A stretch of 64,000 nucleotides of DNA from positions 62,001 to 126,000 of the forward strand of contig NZ_JAAOEN010000004.1 in assembly GCF_011320225.1 (NCBI RefSeq), in the 5' to 3' direction. Under the pieces are notes generated by a model. The model was given only the letters and a program-made list of their open reading frames with translations. It did no database searches and was not told the origin of the DNA. A program made the position numbers and the translations under genes. Position 1 is the first letter of the stretch. Every line of letters starts with the position of its first letter. The stretch is from Phytoactinopolyspora limicola (lineage in GTDB: Bacteria > Actinomycetota > Actinomycetes > Jiangellales > Jiangellaceae). Below, piece by piece: positions 26,523-35,173 of this stretch.

Positions 26523-28816
26523 GTGTCATCGGCACCAGCGTGCGCCGAGCCGACGGCGACGACAAAGTTCGTGGTGCGGCGGTCTACGGCATGGACTACA
26601 CCGAACCGGGCGCGCTCACCGCCCGAGTCTTGCGCTCACCTGTACCCGCGGCCCGGATCCGCCGACTCGACGTCACCGCCGCCGCCGCGATGCCTGGCGT
26701 CCGGGCGGTGGTCACCGCCGCGGACGCGCCCGGGCGGTCCGGCATGTTCTTCGCGCTACGCGATCAGACGTTGTTCGCCACCGACGAGATCCGCTACGCC
26801 GGCGAACCGGTAGCGGCCGTGGCCGCCGACACCGCCGCGCAGGCCGAGGCGGCCATCGCCGCCATTGAGCTCGACCTCGAAACGCTCGACGCCGTGCTCG
26901 ACGTGGAAACCGCCCTGGACGACGGCACCCGGCTGATCCACCCGGACTGGGAGAGCTACGAAACTCTGGTGCCCGGCCCGCGCCGAGGCAATCTCGCCTG
27001 GGAGGCACGTACTGAACGTGGCGACGTCGAGCAGGCGTTTCGCGAGGCTCATCTCGTCGTCGAGGACGAGTACCGTTCACAGCGGCAGCACCAGAACTCG
27101 ATCGAGCCGCACGCCGCGGTCGCCCGGTACGAGAACGGCCGGTACGTGGTGCACACCCCCACCCAGTTCCCGTTCAACGTCCGAGGGCGGGTGGCGCAAC
27201 TACTCGGTGTGCGCCCGTCCGACGTACGCGTCGTCGTTCCCACCATCGGTGGGGGCTTCGGCGGAAAGCTGGACGCGATGCTGGAACCCATCGCGTGTGT
27301 GCTGGCCCAGCGGGCCGGCCGGCCGGTGCGGCTGCTGAACACCCGCGCGGAGGAGCTGCGCACCTGCGGACCGCGGGAGAACGCGGTGGTCCGGCTCCGC
27401 ACCGCCGTCGCCGCCGATGGCACCATCCTGGCGCAAGACGGCCTGATCATCGCCGACAACGGCGCGAACAGCAGCGGTGAGACGGTAGCCTGCGCGAACG
27501 TCGCTCCCTTGGTGCTGGGTGGTAGCTACCGGATCCCGAATGCGCGCTACGTCAGCCAAGTGGTCTATACCAACACCCCGCCCACCGCCGCCTTCCGCGG
27601 CGTCAACGCCCCGTACTGCGTGTTCGCCCAGGAGATGCACCTGGACCACATCGCCCGCGAACTCGGCGTCGACCGTCGCGAGCTGCGGATGCGCAACCTC
27701 CTGCGGGCCGGCGAGCCGATGGTCAACGGCCAGCAACTCGACGACGCCTACCTGGTCGAGGCCATGCAGACGGTGGACCGGCTCCGGCCCTGGGGTGAGC
27801 TGACCGCTGCGAGCCGCCCCTTGCGCGGGCACGCCGTGGTTCCCCTGACCTGGATCACCAACCCTGGCCCCGGGGGTGCGGGCGTCAAGCTGGAGGAAGA
27901 CGGCACGGTCACGGTCGCCAGCGCCGCGGCGGAGATCGGCTCGGGGGCCGTCGCCACCGGCATCCGGCAGATCGTGGCCGAACAGCTGGGTGTGCGGTTC
28001 GAGGACGTCAACGTCTCCCCCACCGACACCGACGCCGCCGCCTACGACAACGGCGCCCAGGGCAGCCGGACCACGTTCGGCATGGGCAACGCCGCGCTAG
28101 AGGCGGCCGGCAAGGTCCGCGAGCAGGTCCTCGACGTCGCGGCCGGCCTTCTGGAGGCCGATCCAGCCGACCTGGAACTCGTGGCCAACGCCGTACGGGT
28201 CGCCGGTGTGCCGGACCGGCAGCTGGACCTTGCGACGGTGGCGGGGACAGCACTGATGACCCGGGGGCCCATCTCCGCCACCGGTGCGTTCGTCGCCCCG
28301 CCGATCCCGTTCGATGCCGGGTGTATGACGGGTGCTCTGTTCACCCACTTCGCCGCCGCCACCTACCATGCACACCTTGCCGAGGTGGAGGTGGATCCGG
28401 ACACCGGCCGGGTCACCGTGCTGCGCTACGCCGTCGCCCAGGATGTCGGGCGAGCCATCAACCCGCAGATGATCGAGGGCCAGATCCACGGTGGTGTGGT
28501 TCAGGGAATCGGATACGCCCTGTTCGAGGATCTGCGGCTGAGCGACGACGGCCACGTGGTCGACGAAAGCCTGGAGACCTACCGGCTGCCCACCTCACTG
28601 GACGTCCCGCCGATCGACGTGGCGATCCTGGAGAACCCCTGCCCCTACGGGCCGCTCGGTGCGAAGGGCGCCGCGGAGCCGTCCATCATCCCGGTAGCGG
28701 CCGTGATCGCCTGCGCCGTGGCCGACGCCATCGGCACGCCGATCCGCCAGCTCCCACTAACACCCTTCGCGGTGCTCCGCGCGCTGCGCGAGGGACGGAG
28801 GTCACGCGACCTCTGA
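26519..28816 (+). CDS. Molybdenum hydroxylase large (molybdopterin) subunit (1)
   Basis: 765 residues, ATG overlapping the preceding stop. Aldehyde-oxidase/xanthine-dehydrogenase fold: GDDKVRGAAVYGMDY at the start, molybdopterin loop IGGGFGGKLD (~242), TAAFRGVNAPY (~358) and the catalytic-Glu region GAKGAAEPS (~719). It lacks the Cys-containing active-site loop of CO dehydrogenase form I, so it is a hydroxylase for an N-heterocycle or aldehyde rather than CO. Last gene of the operon; the Moco insertion factors are probably those at 31650-40632. Confidence 0.93.
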   Translation: MSVIGTSVRRADGDDKVRGAAVYGMDYTEPGALTARVLRSPVPAARIRRLDVTAAAAMPGVRAVVTAADAPGRSGMFFALRDQTLFATDEIRYAGEPVAAVAADTAAQAEAAIAAIELDLETLDAVLDVETALDDGTRLIHPDWESYETLVPGPRRGNLAWEARTERGDVEQAFREAHLVVEDEYRSQRQHQNSIEPHAAVARYENGRYVVHTPTQFPFNVRGRVAQLLGVRPSDVRVVVPTIGGGFGGKLDAMLEPIACVLAQRAGRPVRLLNTRAEELRTCGPRENAVVRLRTAVAADGTILAQDGLIIADNGANSSGETVACANVAPLVLGGSYRIPNARYVSQVVYTNTPPTAAFRGVNAPYCVFAQEMHLDHIARELGVDRRELRMRNLLRAGEPMVNGQQLDDAYLVEAMQTVDRLRPWGELTAASRPLRGHAVVPLTWITNPGPGGAGVKLEEDGTVTVASAAAEIGSGAVATGIRQIVAEQLGVRFEDVNVSPTDTDAAAYDNGAQGSRTTFGMGNAALEAAGKVREQVLDVAAGLLEADPADLELVANAVRVAGVPDRQLDLATVAGTALMTRGPISATGAFVAPPIPFDAGCMTGALFTHFAAATYHAHLAEVEVDPDTGRVTVLRYAVAQDVGRAINPQMIEGQIHGGVVQGIGYALFEDLRLSDDGHVVDESLETYRLPTSLDVPPIDVAILENPCPYGPLGAKGAAEPSIIPVAAVIACAVADAIGTPIRQLPLTPFAVLRALREGRRSRDL

Positions 28817-28889
28817 TCACGGCCGCCGGCGGGGTTGCCTCCACATCGCCCCCACCCATTCAGGAGTGCAGCACCCGCCGGCGGTCGAC

Positions 28890-29003
28890 GCAGTAAGCCT
28901 CCTTATGGCCACCGCAGCACCGCAGTAAGCCTCCTTATGGCTGCCCCAGCAACAACAAGGAGACTTACTGCCACCAGACCCAGCGCAACAAGCCTCCCCA
29001 TGG
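28890..29003. repeat. Short interspersed repeat A, second island (four copies)
   Basis: GCAGTAAGCCTCCTTATGG at 28890 and again at 28922, AACAAGGAGACTTACTGC at 28954 (opposite orientation), GCAACAAGCCTCCCCATGG at 28985. Spacing is about 31-32 bp, as in the island at 17426. It fills the 218-base gap between the convergent large-subunit gene and pucR2. Confidence 0.8.
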
Positions 29004-29034
29004 CGTCCCCAGCCGATCCCACTCGCGCGAACTC

Positions 29035-30591
29035 CTAGCGGGCCGGTGGCATGGTGTCGTCCACGCCCTGCAGAACCCGGCAGGCCAACTGCAACACCAG
29101 CCGGTTGTCCGGTGCGGCGAGATTCATCGCGAGCAGTTGCTCGATCCGGTTGATCCGGTAGGCCACCGTGTTGCGGTGGATTCGTAACGCCGCTGCCGCC
29201 GACGACGCCGACGACTCCAACTCCAGATAGGTTCGCAGCGTCTCGAGGAGCTGCTCCTCACCGGAGTCGAGCAGTGGCGCGAGCAGGGTCCGCGCATACG
29301 CCCGGAACGCCTCGGCGTGATACCAGTCGGCCAGCACCCGTCGCACCCCCAACTCGTCGACGTGTTCGACGCGGTGGCGACGGCGGCCGGTTCCGGCGAA
29401 CAGGCACGCCTCTCGGGCCTCTTTCAGCGACGTGACGATCCCCGCCGGCCCGGCGTACGGCCGGCCGATCCCGGCGACGACATCGACGTCGCTGGCCAAG
29501 CCGGAGAGCGCCTCGCGCATCTTCGCCGTGAAAGCGCGGTGTGACGCGCTGGGCGGCTCATGGTCTTCGGTGATCCAGCTGGCCCAACCGTCAGCGTGTT
29601 CAACGAGCGGCCCGTCCAGGCCGTTCTCGTGGAGAGCGGCCCGCACCCGCGGGGTGGCCCGCACCACGGCGCCAGCATCACCGGCCATCCGGATGTGGAT
29701 CCCCACATGCCAGCCGTCCAGTCGCCACCCGGCCTGCACCGCCCGCTCGGCTAGCCGAGGGGACAGCGACGGTGCGGCGTCCACGAGCTCGGCCAGCAGA
29801 GCACTCCGATCGCGGGCGTCGCGTTCGCCGGCCAGCCGCTGCCGCAACGTCCAGCTCGCCACGGCCAGCGCGGCGGCCGACAGAGCCTGCGACGACGCCT
29901 CGAGCCACCACTGGTGCGATACCGGAACCTGGGCCAGCAGCCAGAGTTCCGGGCGCCGTAGGTTGTCGACGAACACGGGCACACACAGCAGATGCCCATC
30001 GGCGTGATCTATCCGTTCTGCCACTGGCCGGTTGAAGATCGTGGCCGGCAACTCGGTCTCCGGCAACACACCGGCTACCACCGACCCCTCCGTGTTGACG
30101 ATGGCCGCCGTAGCGTTCAGCTCCGTCTCCACCACGGTGATCAAGTCGCTGAGCCGGCTCAGCGGGGCCCGCAGGCGGTGGAGCATGCCGGACACGAGTT
30201 CGGCGCCGAGCCACTCGGGTTCGTGGACATGCCGGGACAGCCGCCACGCCACGTGGAGAGGGTCGCCGTCGGCAAGCGTCAGCAGGGGCATCCGCAGGTT
30301 CTCGGCGAGGCGACGGGTGGACAACATCAGCCGGCCGGCTCCCACGAGGACAACGGCGACGACACCACTGGTGTCGGCCTTACGCAGCAAGAGTTCGGCT
30401 TCATACCCAGCGCCCCGCCGATATGGCGCCACCACCACCGCATCGGACGGCAGGTCGACACCGGCACGAGCCACCACGACGTCGCGGACTTCGCGGTCTA
30501 CGTTGGCCTCGCCGGAGGTCAGTTCGTACCCGGCAAGATCCTCCAAGCGCAGCAACTGGCGAAAGGTGAGGAGCGGGCGATGAGTGTTCAC
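29035..30591 (-). CDS. PucR-family transcriptional regulator (2)
   Basis: 518 residues. N-terminal PucR-type sensor region (LTFRQLLRLEDLAGYELTSGE) and a C-terminal HTH (YLELESSASSAAAALRIHRNTVAYRINRIEQLL, ~455-495). Its GTG start overlaps the stop of the preceding DUF917 gene (GTGA) and has AGGTG upstream, so it is translationally coupled to that operon. It lies between the two molybdenum hydroxylase gene sets and probably regulates the second, with the first under PucR1 (inference). Confidence 0.9.
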   Translation of the reverse strand: MNTHRPLLTFRQLLRLEDLAGYELTSGEANVDREVRDVVVARAGVDLPSDAVVVAPYRRGAGYEAELLLRKADTSGVVAVVLVGAGRLMLSTRRLAENLRMPLLTLADGDPLHVAWRLSRHVHEPEWLGAELVSGMLHRLRAPLSRLSDLITVVETELNATAAIVNTEGSVVAGVLPETELPATIFNRPVAERIDHADGHLLCVPVFVDNLRRPELWLLAQVPVSHQWWLEASSQALSAAALAVASWTLRQRLAGERDARDRSALLAELVDAAPSLSPRLAERAVQAGWRLDGWHVGIHIRMAGDAGAVVRATPRVRAALHENGLDGPLVEHADGWASWITEDHEPPSASHRAFTAKMREALSGLASDVDVVAGIGRPYAGPAGIVTSLKEAREACLFAGTGRRRHRVEHVDELGVRRVLADWYHAEAFRAYARTLLAPLLDSGEEQLLETLRTYLELESSASSAAAALRIHRNTVAYRINRIEQLLAMNLAAPDNRLVLQLACRVLQGVDDTMPPAR

Positions 30592-31640
30592 CGTTCACCT
30601 CGCGGAATGGCGTACGGAACGTCGTAGCCGAAGGCACGTGGTCCGACCAGGCCCAGACCAGCCGGGGTGCGCCAGGCCGGGGCGCATGGGAGCGTGATGA
30701 CGTCGAGTTCCAGGCCGTACCGCAGCCGTTCGCTGGTCACCGGGACACAGCGGTCGGCCTCCAACAGGCAGATGATGTCGGGCACACACGCGCGTACCTC
30801 GCCGTTCTCCAAAACCAGCAGGTTCTCGTTCTGGAACTCCACCCGCAGGTAACGTCCACCGTCGAGGTGCTCGAGAACGGCGCTGCCACCGCCGAACCGG
30901 CCGTGTGAGTCCCGTATGACGTCCACGACGCGCCCGCGGAACAGGGCCCGCCCGCCGTGCCGGGTGAGAATCGCGTCGATGGTGCCGGAGCCGAGCAGCC
31001 GGCCGAGTTCGATCGCCCGGCGGATGGTGCCGGTGATCGCGTATCGGGCCAGGTCCGCACCGCTCTGTGGGGCGAAGACCACCATCGCCCAGCCGCCCAT
31101 GGTCACCACGGCGGACCGGGCCAGCTGCTCGCCCAGGAGGCCGTCCACCCCGTCGAGGACCGCCAACGCACCGCTGCCACCGGACAGGACCATGGGCGAG
31201 ACCGCGAGTCCGTGCAGGGTGAACACGGTCTGGTCGAGTTGTGGAAAGGCGCGTCCCATGCCGTCGGCGTCGACGAGGGGTAGCTCGAGAGCGGCGGCCG
31301 CCGCCACGGCCAGCAGGGCGTTGACCCCGGCCGCTTCGAAACCGAGTACCGCGTCGAGCCGGATACCGGTGTAACGTTCCAGGGCTCGTACCGCCGTCGT
31401 GAACTCGGCACCGGAGAGGGGCTTCTCCTCGAACACCGTGACCGAGCCCACGAGGCCGAGTGCAGCGCCGTGGGCGTCGGGGGCCAGCTCCCCGGCCTCG
31501 ACGACATGAAGCGGTCCGGACCGTTGGAGGGCCCGTTCGGCGACCAGCGCCGCCGCCCGGGTGGACCCGCCCCCGCCGCCACCAACAAGGGCAGCGCCGC
31601 GCGCGAGCGCGCCGACATCGTCGGCCTGCAGCTCCCACAT
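30588..31640 (-). CDS. DUF917 / S-methyl-thiohydantoin desulfurase-like protein (2)
   Basis: 350 residues, a divergent paralogue of the gene at 24053 with the same signposts: GALARGAALVGGGGGGSTR, LPLVDADGMGRAFPQLDQTVF, and the C-terminal YLRVEFQNENLLVLENGEVRA (its pieces) with VPDIICLLEADR. It lies 9 bases behind the CoxE gene on the same strand, apparently the next-to-last gene of the long leftward operon. Two DUF917 genes around two molybdenum hydroxylases suggest two related substrates or sequential steps. Confidence 0.87.
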   Translation of the reverse strand: MWELQADDVGALARGAALVGGGGGGSTRAAALVAERALQRSGPLHVVEAGELAPDAHGAALGLVGSVTVFEEKPLSGAEFTTAVRALERYTGIRLDAVLGFEAAGVNALLAVAAAAALELPLVDADGMGRAFPQLDQTVFTLHGLAVSPMVLSGGSGALAVLDGVDGLLGEQLARSAVVTMGGWAMVVFAPQSGADLARYAITGTIRRAIELGRLLGSGTIDAILTRHGGRALFRGRVVDVIRDSHGRFGGGSAVLEHLDGGRYLRVEFQNENLLVLENGEVRACVPDIICLLEADRCVPVTSERLRYGLELDVITLPCAPAWRTPAGLGLVGPRAFGYDVPYAIPRGER

Positions 31641-31649
31641 GGTGAAACT

Positions 31650-32852
31650 CTAGTGTGCGGCGCCGGAGCCGCCCGCCGGACGTCGCCCAGCGCCCGGTGA
31701 TCGTTGCCGGTTTCGCGTCGCTATAGCGACCGGATCTTGACTTTGATCACCGGATTGGTGGAGGACCGACGCGAGGGTTTCGAGATCGGCTAGGTTGTGC
31801 CCGCTGGAGAACACGTCGACGTGCGGCAGGGCGGCCCGCATCCCGCGGGCCAACGGCTCGTAGCCATCCGCGGCGCTCAACGGATTCAGCCACACCACCT
31901 GATACGCCAGCCGCGACAGCCGGGCCATCTGCCGGCCCAGCACGTCCGGGTCCCCCGTCTCCAAGCCGTCCGAACACATCACGACGACGGCGCCGCGGGC
32001 CATCCCGGCCTGCCCATATCGGTCGAGAAACTGACCCACCGATTCTCCGATCCGGGTGCCGCCGTCCCAGTCGAGGACAACATCGGCGGCACGACGCAGC
32101 ACGAAATCCGGGGTGGAATGGGAGAGCGCGACGGTCAGGCGGGTCAGCCGGGTGCCGAAGCAGAACACCTCGACCGGGCCGGCGCTGCGAAGTCCGGCAT
32201 GGGCGAACATCAGCAACGCGCGCGCGTACCCGGCCATCGAATGCGACACATCCAGGAGAAACACCAGTCTCCGCGGCCGGATCCGGCGGGTACGGGTACA
32301 CAACACCACCGGCTCACCGGCGTGGCGCAACGCCAACCGGGTGGTGCGACGCAGGTCGGGCCGGCCGCGGATGGCGGGTTTCCAGCGCCGGGTGCGCCGC
32401 CTCGGAACGGTGATCTCCAGCCTGGCCAGCACGGCGGCTAGACGCGCCAGCTCGTCGCTGGTGAGAGCGGCGAAGTCCTTCCGCCGTAGCACCTCCACCG
32501 AACTGGCCACGCTGTCGGGTTCTCCCCCACCACCGGAGGAATCGCGGTCGAGATCGGCCAACCGGTTGGACTCCGCGGGCCGGGCCAGCAGGTCACGCGA
32601 CACCGCCCGGCTGCCACCGAAGTATTCGGCGAAGACGCGGTCGTACACCGGCAGGTCGGCCGGGCGGGACACCAGGGTGACCCGCCCGGCCCAGAACAAC
32701 TCGTCCGGACCGGCGAGCACCGCGGCTCGGCAGAACTCGACCATCCGCGCCGGGTCGGCGGGTACACCGGCCCGCCGCAGGGCGGTACCGAACCCGGTGA
32801 GCTCGCGGTGCCCGTCCACGCCGTGCCGGCCTTGATCCGGCTGACGGGTCAC
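31650..32852 (-). CDS. CoxE-like VWA-domain protein
   Basis: 400 residues. Helical N-terminal part (FGTALRRAGVPADPARMVEFCRA, LFWAGRVTLV), basic linker (RRRTRRWKPA), then a von Willebrand A domain with the MIDAS motif LDVSHSM (Asp201, Ser203, Ser205), GGTRIGES and CSDGLETGDP. Partner of the MoxR-type ATPase encoded just upstream (GTGA overlap); CoxD/CoxE pairs mature the Mo active site in CO dehydrogenase systems. The last ~33 residues (from SGDQSQDPVAIAT) read through a repeat element at 31694-31753 and look like a non-conserved extension. Confidence 0.9.
   Translation of the reverse strand: MTRQPDQGRHGVDGHRELTGFGTALRRAGVPADPARMVEFCRAAVLAGPDELFWAGRVTLVSRPADLPVYDRVFAEYFGGSRAVSRDLLARPAESNRLADLDRDSSGGGGEPDSVASSVEVLRRKDFAALTSDELARLAAVLARLEITVPRRRTRRWKPAIRGRPDLRRTTRLALRHAGEPVVLCTRTRRIRPRRLVFLLDVSHSMAGYARALLMFAHAGLRSAGPVEVFCFGTRLTRLTVALSHSTPDFVLRRAADVVLDWDGGTRIGESVGQFLDRYGQAGMARGAVVVMCSDGLETGDPDVLGRQMARLSRLAYQVVWLNPLSAADGYEPLARGMRAALPHVDVFSSGHNLADLETLASVLHQSGDQSQDPVAIATRNRQRSPGAGRRPAGGSGAAH
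31694..31753. repeat. TGATC-tipped repeat inside the coxE-like 3' end
   Basis: Tips CCGGTGATC / GATCACCGG flank a 14-bp palindrome GTCGCTATAGCGAC. Bases 31717-31750 match 53486-53519 on the other strand at 31 of 34 positions. The element lies within the coding sequence and supplies residues ~367-386 of the CoxE-like protein. Confidence 0.7.
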
Positions 32853-33766
32853 CTGCGCTCACCGCCGTCGCCGACCAGCATCGTCCGCACCCGATCCAGG
32901 TCTTCGCGGTGTTTCACCACCGAGCCGACCGTGGCGGCGGCCAGCGCCGGGTCCAGCTCGGCGGCTCCGACGAGGGTGAGTGCGGCCGCCCAGTCGATGG
33001 CCTCGGCCACCCCGGGTGGCTTCACCAGGTCGAGCCCACGAATGTGCTGAACCGTGGCTGCTACCGCCGTGGCGAGCTCCGCCGACACGCCGGGGACTCG
33101 TAGCCGGATGATCTCTACTTCGCGGTCCGGTTCCGGGTAGTCGATCCAGTGATACAGGCAACGCCGCTTCAGCGCGTCGTGCAGTTCGCGGGTCCGGTTC
33201 GACGTAATGATCACCACCGGTGGGGTCTCGGCGGCCACCGTGCCCAGTTCGGGCACCGTCACGGCGAAGTCGGCCAAGATCTCCAGTAAGAACGCCTCGA
33301 ACTCGTCATCGGCCCGGTCCAGCTCGTCGAGTAGCAACACGGCCCGGCCACCGGCCCGGATGGCCTTCAGCAGGGGCCGCTCCAGCAGGAAATCGGGGCC
33401 GTAGAGTTCGGCCATCCGCTGCGCCGGCTGGTCCGGCGCGGGCCGGGTCGCTCCCTCGGCCACCAGCCGGGCGTGCAGCAGCTGACGCGGGTAGTCCCAC
33501 TCGTACAGCGCCTGTGCGGCGTCGATCCCCTCATAACATTGCAGCCGGATCAGCTCACCGCCCAGCAGCCGGGCGAGTGTCTTGGCCACCTCGGTCTTTC
33601 CTACCCCGGCGGCACCTTCGAGCAGCAGCGGCCGACGCATCCCGAGGGCCAGGAACGCCGCCGTGGCCAGCCCGTGGTCCGGCAGGTAGTCCGCGCCGCG
33701 CAACGCCTGCTCCAGCTCGGCGATGGAGGGGAACGCCGGATGCGGCTCGACGACGGGGACACTCAC
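32849..33766 (-). CDS. CoxD-like MoxR-family AAA+ ATPase
   Basis: 305 residues with Walker A GAAGVGKT (51-58), Walker B AVLLLDELDRADDEFEAFLLE (~137, its pieces), sensor I IITSNRTREL and the arginine-finger region. LIRLQCYEGIDAAQALYEWDY is typical of MoxR/CoxD. The GTG at 33766 overlaps the stop of the [2Fe-2S] gene (GTGA); a longer upstream extension would run into that gene. CoxD-type ATPases act with CoxE in remodelling the hydroxylase during active-site sulfuration (family knowledge). Confidence 0.92.
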   Translation of the reverse strand: MSVPVVEPHPAFPSIAELEQALRGADYLPDHGLATAAFLALGMRRPLLLEGAAGVGKTEVAKTLARLLGGELIRLQCYEGIDAAQALYEWDYPRQLLHARLVAEGATRPAPDQPAQRMAELYGPDFLLERPLLKAIRAGGRAVLLLDELDRADDEFEAFLLEILADFAVTVPELGTVAAETPPVVIITSNRTRELHDALKRRCLYHWIDYPEPDREVEIIRLRVPGVSAELATAVAATVQHIRGLDLVKPPGVAEAIDWAAALTLVGAAELDPALAAATVGSVVKHREDLDRVRTMLVGDGGERR

Positions 33767-34281
33767 GTGGCCGGTCTCATCTTCGGCGCGGCTTCCTGGA
33801 TGGATTCGACGATGAACTGGTAACCGGTACACCGGCACAGGTTCCCCGAGATCCCCTCCCGGATTTCCTCGGCCGACGGGTCGGGATTGTCGGCCAGCAG
33901 TTCACACGCGGTCATCAACATCCCCGGCGTGCAGAAGCCACACTGCAGGCCGTGCCGGTTCCAGAACGCCTCCTGCAGCGGATGCAGCTGGCCGTCCTCG
34001 GCCAGGCCTTCCACGGTGGTCACCTCGGAGCCGTCCGCCTGCACGGCCAGCATGCAGCAGGATCGGGCCGTGCTGCCGTCCAGTTGGACCGTACACGCAC
34101 CACACACGCCGTGTTCACAGCCGAGGTGCACACCCGTGTAGCCGAGATCTTCGCGGAGGAAGTCGGCCAGGGTGGTACGCGGTTCGCAGTCGGCCCGATG
34201 GGTCCTACCGTTGACGGTGATGGTCACCGGGACCTTGTTGGCCACCGTGCCCTCGGCCGCGCCGTTCACGTGGTCGCTCAT
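33763..34281 (-). CDS. Molybdenum hydroxylase [2Fe-2S] subunit (2)
   Basis: 172 residues. First cluster Cys55, Cys60, Cys63 and Cys75 or Cys76 ([17 protein letters not shown]...SCC); second cluster Cys114, Cys117, Cys149, Cys151 ([18 protein letters not shown]). AGAGGTGAG precedes the ATG. A 17-residue N-terminal extension precedes the fold. Shares an operon with the FAD and large subunits; gene order L-M-S-D-E reading leftwards, as in cox-type loci. Confidence 0.95.
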   Translation of the reverse strand: MSDHVNGAAEGTVANKVPVTITVNGRTHRADCEPRTTLADFLREDLGYTGVHLGCEHGVCGACTVQLDGSTARSCCMLAVQADGSEVTTVEGLAEDGQLHPLQEAFWNRHGLQCGFCTPGMLMTACELLADNPDPSAEEIREGISGNLCRCTGYQFIVESIQEAAPKMRPAT

Positions 34282-34291
34282 CAGCTCACCT

Positions 34292-35173
34292 CTACTCGCC
34301 GGCATTCGTTCGGTTGGCTTGGGCCCACGCCCGCTGAATCGCCCGGCGGCCCAGCACCGCGGCCATCTCCCGGCGGTAGTCAGCGGGGGCGTGGATATCG
34401 TTGGGCGGATCGGTCGCCGCCGCGAGCCGGTCGGCGGCCGCACCGGCATCGGCGGCGCTGACCCGGGAGCCGATCAGCGCCTGCTCCGCGTTGTCGGCCC
34501 GCAGCGGTGCGGCGGCCGCACCAGCCACCGAGATCCGGGCCTGAGTGCAGACACCGTCGGCCCCCATAGTCAACGCGGCGAAGACCGCCACCAGCGCGAA
34601 GTCGCCGTTGCGGCGGGTGAGCTCTTCGACCGCGCAGCCGGTCCCCTGGGGCAGCACCGGCCAGCGGATCTCGGTCAACAGCTCGTCGGGTTCCAGCGCC
34701 GTCATCAGATAACCGAAGAAGAAGTCCCCGGCGGCGACGCTGCGCTCCCCTCCGGGGCCACGCAGCCGGAACGTCGCGTCCAATGCAACCGCCACCGCGG
34801 GCAACTCGGCGGCCGGATCGCCGTGTGCGATGCTGCCGCCGATGGTGCCCCGGTTGCGGATGGTGACGTGCCCGACGTGCGCCAGCGCGTCGGCCAGCAA
34901 CGGGACGTCGCGCCGCACCAGCTCAGCCGTCTCCACCGTGCGGTGCCTGGTCAACGCGCCGATGGCGAGCTCTCCGTTCTCGCGACGGACGTAGGCCAGG
35001 TCGGCCAGCCGGTTCAGGTCCACCAGCACGGTCGGCCGGGCCAACCGCATCGCCAACAACGGCACCAGGCTCTGCCCGCCCGCGAGGACCTTGGCATCGT
35101 CGGCGGCACCGAGCTGCTGGATGGCGTCGTCGACGGACGTCGCCCGGTGATAGTCGAACGCTGCGGCCTTCAT
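34292..35173 (-). CDS. Molybdenum hydroxylase FAD subunit (CoxM type, 2)
   Basis: 293 residues. AGGQSLVPLLAMRLARP (~31-47) and TIRNRGTIGGSIAHGDPAAELP (~105-126) are the two flavin-binding motifs of the CoxM group. The ATG overlaps the large-subunit stop (ATGA). Closer in motif detail to CO-dehydrogenase-type medium subunits than the paralogue at 25178. Confidence 0.94.
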   Translation of the reverse strand: MKAAAFDYHRATSVDDAIQQLGAADDAKVLAGGQSLVPLLAMRLARPTVLVDLNRLADLAYVRRENGELAIGALTRHRTVETAELVRRDVPLLADALAHVGHVTIRNRGTIGGSIAHGDPAAELPAVAVALDATFRLRGPGGERSVAAGDFFFGYLMTALEPDELLTEIRWPVLPQGTGCAVEELTRRNGDFALVAVFAALTMGADGVCTQARISVAGAAAAPLRADNAEQALIGSRVSAADAGAAADRLAAATDPPNDIHAPADYRREMAAVLGRRAIQRAWAQANRTNAGE

